Assembly: GCF_021227995.1 (NCBI RefSeq) | Contig: NZ_CP089301.1 | Coordinates: 4,588,001 to 4,652,000 of the forward strand | Reading direction: 5' to 3' | Length of the DNA stretch: 64,000 bases | From: Novosphingobium kaempferiae | GTDB taxonomy: Bacteria > Pseudomonadota > Alphaproteobacteria > Sphingomonadales > Sphingomonadaceae | Part shown: piece after piece, positions 59,186 to 64,000 of the stretch | How the letters are laid out: every line of letters starts with the position of its first letter | Position numbering within the stretch: the stretch's first letter is position 1 | Notes under the pieces: model-generated | The model's database searches: none | Told to the model about the DNA's origin: nothing | What the model saw: the letters and a program-made list of their open reading frames with translations, nothing else | Position numbers and translations under genes: made by a program

Positions 59186-59203
59186 TGAGTGAACGCTCAC
59201 TCA
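59186..59203. promoter_or_regulatory. TetR operator between the regulator and RND operon
   Basis: TGAGTGA-ACGC-TCACTCA is a perfect seven-base inverted repeat with a four-base centre, the usual form of TetR/AcrR sites. It lies 30 bases before the adaptor ATG. Confidence 0.75.
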
Positions 59204-59232
59204 CGCTTTAACCCTCTTGGTGGACCAACTCC

Positions 59233-60399
59233 ATGAAAAAGATCGCTCCGGCCCTAGTGCTGATTCTCTCCGCCTGCGGTGGAGGACAGGAGCAGCCTCC
59301 TGCGGGCCCGCCAGAGGTAGGCGTGGTAGCGGTCAGGGAGCAGTCGGTGTCGCTCAGTAACGAGTTGCCGGGGCGTACCAGCGCCTACGAAAGCTCGGAC
59401 GTGCGGCCGCAGGTCAATGGCCTGATCCTCTCGCGCCTGTTCACCGAGGGTGACCAGGTGCGTGCTGGACAGCCGCTCTATCGCATCGATCCTGCGCCTT
59501 ATCAGGCCGCCGTGGCGAACGCGCAGGCCGCCGTCGCCCGCTCGCGCGCGGCGATCGCATCGAGCGAGGCGCTGGCCCGTCGCTACGGCGAACTGGTCAA
59601 GATCAACGCGATCTCGAAGCAGGACTACGAGAACGCCGTCACCAGCGCCCAGCAGGCGCGCGCCGACGTCGCGGCACAGCAGGCTCTGCTCCGCACCGCG
59701 CAGATCGACCTTGGTCGCACCACGATCAAGGCGCCGATCTCGGGCCGGATCGGGCGCTCGACCTTCACGACCGGCGCGCTCGTCTCGGCCTCGCAGGCCG
59801 ATCCGCTGACGACGATCCAGCGCCTCGATCCGATCTACGTCGACATCCAGCAGTCCAGCGCCGACGTCCTGCGCCTGCGCCAGCAGCTGCTCGCGGGCGA
59901 CCTCACCAGTGCGAGCGGCAACGTCACCGTGAAGCTCAAGCTGGAGGACGGCAGCACCTATCCGCAGGAAGGCGTGCTCAAGTTCACCGACGTGACCGTG
60001 GATCCGACGACCGGCAGCCAAGTCATCCGTGCGCAGTTCCCGAACCCGCGCGGCCTGCTGCTCCCCGGCATGTACGTGCGCGCCGAGTTCGCGCAGGCGA
60101 CCAAGGCCAACGGGCTGCTCGTCCCGCAGGTCGCGGTCACCCGCGATGAGAAGGGTCAGCCGACCGTCCTCGTCATCGGGGCCCAGAACAAGCTGGAGAT
60201 GCGCAAGATCACCGCTCCGCGTACCGTCGGCGACAGCTGGCTGGTGACGTCGGGCCTCAAGGCGGGCGACAAGGTCGTTGTCGACGGCGCGCAGATGCTG
60301 CGTCCGGGCATGCCGGTGAAGCCGGTCGCGCCGCAGGGCCAGGGTCAGGCAGGCGCGAAGCCCGCCGCCGCCGGCCAGCCTGCCAACAAGGGCCAGTAA
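59233..60399 (+). CDS. RND efflux periplasmic adaptor (MFP) lipoprotein
   Basis: A 388-residue membrane fusion protein that links the RND pump to its outer-membrane channel. It has a lipoprotein signal with lipobox LSAC. The barrel-sandwich half contains SDVRPQVNGLILSRLFTEGDQV, a helical hairpin runs from about 95 to 165 (AVANAQAAVARSRAAIASSEA), and the lipoyl return and beta-barrel follow (TIKAPISGRIGRSTFTTGALV, GLLLPGMYVRAEFAQA). A Gln/Ala-rich low-complexity tail ends it. The pump gene starts six bases after the stop. Confidence 0.94.
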   Translation: MKKIAPALVLILSACGGGQEQPPAGPPEVGVVAVREQSVSLSNELPGRTSAYESSDVRPQVNGLILSRLFTEGDQVRAGQPLYRIDPAPYQAAVANAQAAVARSRAAIASSEALARRYGELVKINAISKQDYENAVTSAQQARADVAAQQALLRTAQIDLGRTTIKAPISGRIGRSTFTTGALVSASQADPLTTIQRLDPIYVDIQQSSADVLRLRQQLLAGDLTSASGNVTVKLKLEDGSTYPQEGVLKFTDVTVDPTTGSQVIRAQFPNPRGLLLPGMYVRAEFAQATKANGLLVPQVAVTRDEKGQPTVLVIGAQNKLEMRKITAPRTVGDSWLVTSGLKAGDKVVVDGAQMLRPGMPVKPVAPQGQGQAGAKPAAAGQPANKGQ

Positions 60400-60405
60400 C
60401 CGACC

Positions 60406-63400
60406 ATGGCACGCTATTTCATCGACAGGCCCATCTTCGCATGGGTCATCGCCATCGTCATGATGATGGCGGGCATCATCGCCATCCGCAGCCTGCCGAT
60501 CGCCCAGTTCCCGGAGATCGCGCCGCCCACCGTCACGATCAACGCGACCTACCCGGGCGCTGACGCCGAGACGCTGGAACGCACGACGACGCAGATCATC
60601 GAGCAGCAGCTCAAGGGCATCGACAACCTGCGCTACTTCTCGGCGTCTTCTTCCTCGGCAGGCACGGTGACGATCACCCTGACCTTCGAGCAGGGCACCG
60701 ACCCCGACATCGCGCAGGTGCAGGTCCAGAACAAGCTGCAGGCGGCGACCCCGCTGCTGCCGCAGGAAGTGCAGCGCCAGGGCGTGCAGGTCCAGAAGTC
60801 GGCGGCGAGCTTCCTGCTCGTCACGGCGGTCTATTCGGAGGACGGCAGCCACAGCGCCACCGACCTTTCGGACTACATCGTCAGCCAGCTTCAGGATCCT
60901 GTCAGCCGCATCAACGGCGTCGGCGAACTGCAGATCTTCGGCACCCAGTACGCCATGCGCATCTGGGTCGATCCGCTCAAGCTGCGCAGCTATAACCTGA
61001 CCATCGCCGACGTGACGACGGCGGTTCAGGGCCAGAACGCGCAGGTTTCGGCGGGCCAGATCGGCGCGCTGCCGGCTTCCAAGGAGCAGATGCTGAACGC
61101 CACCGTCTCGGTGCAGTCGCGCCTGCAGACGCCCGAGGAGTTCGGCAACATCCGTCTGCGTTCGACGGCGGGCGGCGCCAATGTGCGCCTGCGCGACGTG
61201 GCGCGGGTCGAACTGGGCGCCGAAATCTACGGCTTCGACACCCAGTTCAACGGCAAGAACGCATCGGGCTTCGGCGTCCGCCTCGCTTCGGGCGCCAACG
61301 CGCTCGACACCGTGGATGCGGTGAAGGCCGAAGTCGAGAAGATCGCCAAGGGCTTCCCGCCCGACGTGAAGGTCGCCTTCCCTTACGACTCCACGCCGTT
61401 CGTGCGCCTCTCGATCGAGCAGGTCGTGCATACGCTAGTCGAGGCGGTCGTGCTCGTCTTCCTCGTCATGTTCCTGTTCCTCCAGAACTGGCGTGCGACG
61501 CTGATCCCGACGATCGCGGTGCCGGTCGTGCTGCTCGGCACCTTCGGCGTCATGGCGGTGCTGGGGTACTCGATCAACACGTTGACGCTGTTCGGCATGG
61601 TGCTCGCCATCGGCCTGCTGGTCGACGACGCCATCGTCGTCGTCGAGAACGTCGAGCGACTGATACAGGAGGAGCATCTTTCCCCGAAGCAGGCCGCCCG
61701 CAAGTCGATGGACGAGATCAGCGGCGCGCTGGTGGGCATCGGCATGGTGCTGTCGGCGGTGTTCCTGCCGATGGCCTTCTTCGGCGGTTCCACCGGCGTC
61801 ATCTACCGCCAGTTCTCGATCACCATCGTCTCGTCGATGGCGCTCTCGGTGCTGGTCGCGCTGATCCTGACCCCGGCGCTGTGCGCCACGATCCTCAAGC
61901 CGCATGACCCCGAGCAGGGTCAGGGCAACGGCCTGCTGGCGCGCTTCTTCCGCTGGTTCAACGAGAAGTTCGACCAGGGCACGAACAAGTACCGCAAGGG
62001 CGTGCGCGGCACCGCGCGCGGCTGGAAGCGGGCGCTGCTCGTCTACGTGGTGATCGTCGGCATCATGAGTGCGCTGTTCATGCGCCTGCCCAGCGGCTTC
62101 CTGCCGGACGAGGATCAGGGCTTCATCATCGCCCTCGTCCAGGGCCCGTCGGGCGCGACGATGCCGCGCACGCAGAAGGGCCTCGACGTGGTGCGCAAGC
62201 ACTTCCTCGAGGACGAGAAGGCCAACGTCGCCTCGATCTTCACCATCAACGGCTTCTCCTTCTCGGGTCAGGGGCAGAACGCAGGCATCGCCTTCGTGAA
62301 GCTCAAGGACTGGGAGGAGCGCAGCGGCGCCGAGAACCGCGCGCCCGCGCTGGTGGGGCGTGCGATGGGGGCGTTCTCCAAGTACCGTGACGCGATGATC
62401 TTCGCGGTCATCCCGCCGGCGGTACAGGAACTGGGCAATGCCACCGGCTTCGACATGTGGCTGGTCGATGAGACCAACATGGGTCACGAAAAGCTGATGG
62501 CCGCACGCAACCAGCTGCTCGGCATGGCGGCGCAGGACCAGCGCGTGGCGCAGGTCCGTCCGGTCAGCCTCGACGACGCGCCGCAGCTCGACGTCAAGAT
62601 CGATCAGGACAAGGCGGGCGCGCTCGGCCTCGACATCAGCGCGATCAACTCGGAGATTTCGACCGCCTGGGGTGGTTCGTACATCAACGACTTCCTCGAT
62701 CGCGGCCGTACCAAGCGCGTCTACGTGCAGGCCGACCAGCCCTATCGTTCGTCGCCCGAGGCGATCCAGAACCTCTACGTGCGCGGCACGGGTGGCGAAA
62801 TGGCGCCGTTCAGTGCCTTCTCGACGCTCGACTGGAAGCAGGCTCCCGTCATCCTGACCCGCTATAACGGCCGTCCGGCCATGCAGCTTCAGGGTGCGCC
62901 GGGTCAGGGCCTGAGCACCGGCGGCGCGATGCAGGCTATCGAGGAGATGCACCAGAAGCTGCCTGCGGGCACGGCCATCGAATGGACCGGCCTGTCTTAC
63001 GAGGAACGTCTCTCTGGCGGTCAGGCGCCCGCGCTCTACGCGCTGTCGCTGGCGATCGTGTTCCTGTGCCTTGCGGCGCTGTACGAGAGCTGGTCGGTGC
63101 CGATCGCGGTCATGCTGGTGGTGCCGCTGGGCGTCGTCGGCGCGCTGTTCGCGGCGTGGCTGACGGGTCTGGGCAACGACATCTACCTGCAGGTGGGCCT
63201 CATCACGACGATCGGCGTCTCGGCCAAGAACGCGATCCTCATCGTCGAGTTCGCAGAGGAGCGCGTGCAGGCGGGCATGAACGCCTTCGACGCGGCGATG
63301 GAAGCGGCAAGGCTTCGCCTTCGCCCGATCCTGATGACCTCGCTCGCCTTCGTCTTCGGCGTGCTGCCGCTGGCGGTGTCGACCGGCGCGGGCGCTGGCG

Positions 63401-63579
63401 GCCAGAACGCCATCGGTCGTGCGGTGGTGGGTGGCATGCTCTCCGCCACGATCTTCGCGATCTTCTTCGTGCCGATGTTCTTCGTGGTCGTCGCCCGCCT
63501 GTTCAAGCACGGGCAGACGAAGGGCGAGGAACAGGACGAGCAGCATAATGAAGGCGGCGTACAGCCGCAGGAAAGCTGA
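60406..63579 (+). CDS. RND multidrug efflux pump, AcrB/MexB type
   Basis: A 1057-residue HAE1-family trimeric inner-membrane pump. The first helix is [20 protein letters not shown]; helices 2-6 span about 340-500 and helices 8-12 about 870-1040. The proton-relay Asp407 and Asp408 are in [12 protein letters not shown], and a conserved [12 protein letters not shown] loop and [10 protein letters not shown] docking region are present. It expels drugs, dyes or metabolites using the proton gradient. The C-terminal tail is hydrophilic and Glu/Gln-rich. The gene order adaptor-pump-outer-membrane factor matches oprM-type operons. Confidence 0.96.
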   Translation: MARYFIDRPIFAWVIAIVMMMAGIIAIRSLPIAQFPEIAPPTVTINATYPGADAETLERTTTQIIEQQLKGIDNLRYFSASSSSAGTVTITLTFEQGTDPDIAQVQVQNKLQAATPLLPQEVQRQGVQVQKSAASFLLVTAVYSEDGSHSATDLSDYIVSQLQDPVSRINGVGELQIFGTQYAMRIWVDPLKLRSYNLTIADVTTAVQGQNAQVSAGQIGALPASKEQMLNATVSVQSRLQTPEEFGNIRLRSTAGGANVRLRDVARVELGAEIYGFDTQFNGKNASGFGVRLASGANALDTVDAVKAEVEKIAKGFPPDVKVAFPYDSTPFVRLSIEQVVHTLVEAVVLVFLVMFLFLQNWRATLIPTIAVPVVLLGTFGVMAVLGYSINTLTLFGMVLAIGLLVDDAIVVVENVERLIQEEHLSPKQAARKSMDEISGALVGIGMVLSAVFLPMAFFGGSTGVIYRQFSITIVSSMALSVLVALILTPALCATILKPHDPEQGQGNGLLARFFRWFNEKFDQGTNKYRKGVRGTARGWKRALLVYVVIVGIMSALFMRLPSGFLPDEDQGFIIALVQGPSGATMPRTQKGLDVVRKHFLEDEKANVASIFTINGFSFSGQGQNAGIAFVKLKDWEERSGAENRAPALVGRAMGAFSKYRDAMIFAVIPPAVQELGNATGFDMWLVDETNMGHEKLMAARNQLLGMAAQDQRVAQVRPVSLDDAPQLDVKIDQDKAGALGLDISAINSEISTAWGGSYINDFLDRGRTKRVYVQADQPYRSSPEAIQNLYVRGTGGEMAPFSAFSTLDWKQAPVILTRYNGRPAMQLQGAPGQGLSTGGAMQAIEEMHQKLPAGTAIEWTGLSYEERLSGGQAPALYALSLAIVFLCLAALYESWSVPIAVMLVVPLGVVGALFAAWLTGLGNDIYLQVGLITTIGVSAKNAILIVEFAEERVQAGMNAFDAAMEAARLRLRPILMTSLAFVFGVLPLAVSTGAGAGGQNAIGRAVVGGMLSATIFAIFFVPMFFVVVARLFKHGQTKGEEQDEQHNEGGVQPQES

Positions 63580-63581
63580 AC

Positions 63582-64000
63582 ATGAAAAAGTCGATCCTCA
63601 TCCTGCTCGCCGGAACCACGCTGCTCGCCGGGTGCAACCTTGCCCCCAAGTACGAGCGGCCCGCCGGGGCCGTGCCGGTGACGCTGCCGCAGGGCGGCGT
63701 CTACCCGGCGGCCCCGACCGACGCGGTGGACGTATCGCGCATCGGCTGGCGTGACTTCTTCCTCGACGACCGGCTGCGGCAGGTCATCGAGACCGGTCTC
63801 GCCAACAACCGCGACCTGCGCATCGCGGCTGCCAACGTGCAGCAGGCGCGGGCGCAGTACCGGGTGCAGCGCGCCGACCGCCTGCCGACGGTCAACGCCA
63901 CCGGCACCGGCGTCTACACCAACAACATCTTCGGCGCGGGCGGCGGTGCCGGCGGCGGCTCGCAGGATATCGAGGCCTATCAGGCGACCGTCGGCCTCTC
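63582..64000 (+). CDS. RND outer-membrane efflux lipoprotein (NodT/OprM type), 5' part
   Basis: The first 139 residues of an outer-membrane factor; the gene continues past the window end. It begins with a lipoprotein signal and lipobox LAGC, then NLAPKYERP, a hallmark of NodT-family channels. LDDRLRQVIETGLANNRDLRIAAANVQQARAQYR starts the first helical barrel segment. It completes the tripartite pump with the two preceding genes. The start is two bases after the pump stop. Confidence 0.9.
   Translation, partial: MKKSILILLAGTTLLAGCNLAPKYERPAGAVPVTLPQGGVYPAAPTDAVDVSRIGWRDFFLDDRLRQVIETGLANNRDLRIAAANVQQARAQYRVQRADRLPTVNATGTGVYTNNIFGAGGGAGGGSQDIEAYQATVGL

Overview
This 64 kb window is a chromosomal segment of a high-GC alphaproteobacterium of the sphingomonad group, most like Novosphingobium or Sphingobium. 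The evidence is gene content: a Cdc48-type double AAA ATPase, a DUF4167 protein, an ScoAB CoA-transferase pair, several TonB-dependent receptors, a periplasmic PhoD, an FHS-type sugar permease with a LacI regulator, and three families of intergenic palindromic repeats. The genus is inferred. No phage, plasmid, transposase, integrase or CRISPR array was seen.

Layout. 1-7600: 3' end of groEL, an Asp/Asn beta-hydroxylase-like protein, a class-A serine hydrolase, a small lipoprotein, polA and an MscS channel. 7601-9400: a short AT-rich island with one orphan membrane protein (8084-9166). 9583-18371: a Cdc48-type ATPase, a candidate small RNA (12078-12145), a tandem universal stress protein, a LysR regulator divergent from scoAB, a glutathione S-transferase, an NAD-dependent epimerase and a glutathione peroxidase. 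18514-27006: an exported TPR-CHAT protein, a sulfurtransferase, then an alpha/beta hydrolase, AraC regulator, amidohydrolase and SDR group that looks catabolic. 27109-37152: inorganic pyrophosphatase, an M61 peptidase, hisS-prfA-prmC, DUF4167, lnt and metK. 37385-41578: an M3 oligopeptidase, a periplasmic cyclophilin coupled to a DUF1905 protein, tRNA-Ser(GGA) and two small envelope proteins.

41682-50213 is the most suggestive region. A PhoD phosphatase and a TonB receptor lie on the minus strand. A compact plus-strand set (GT4 glycosyltransferase, flippase-like membrane protein, DUF2141 protein, second GT4) diverges from them. The shared intergenic region holds six direct repeats at an exact 11-bp period, the geometry of PhoB boxes, and a second, weaker array. 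I infer a phosphate-starvation locus joining phosphoester uptake and cleavage to glycolipid or polysaccharide synthesis.

50457-58072 is a sugar-utilisation locus: a GH3 glycosidase and TonB receptor diverge from an FHS permease and a LacI regulator. Two TGACA/TGTCA palindromes sit between the divergent genes. 58517-64000 is a TetR-controlled RND efflux system (adaptor, pump, and an outer-membrane factor cut by the window end), with a perfect TGAGTGA/TCACTCA operator between regulator and operon.

Many long antisense reading frames are GC-rich shadows of these genes and were left out.
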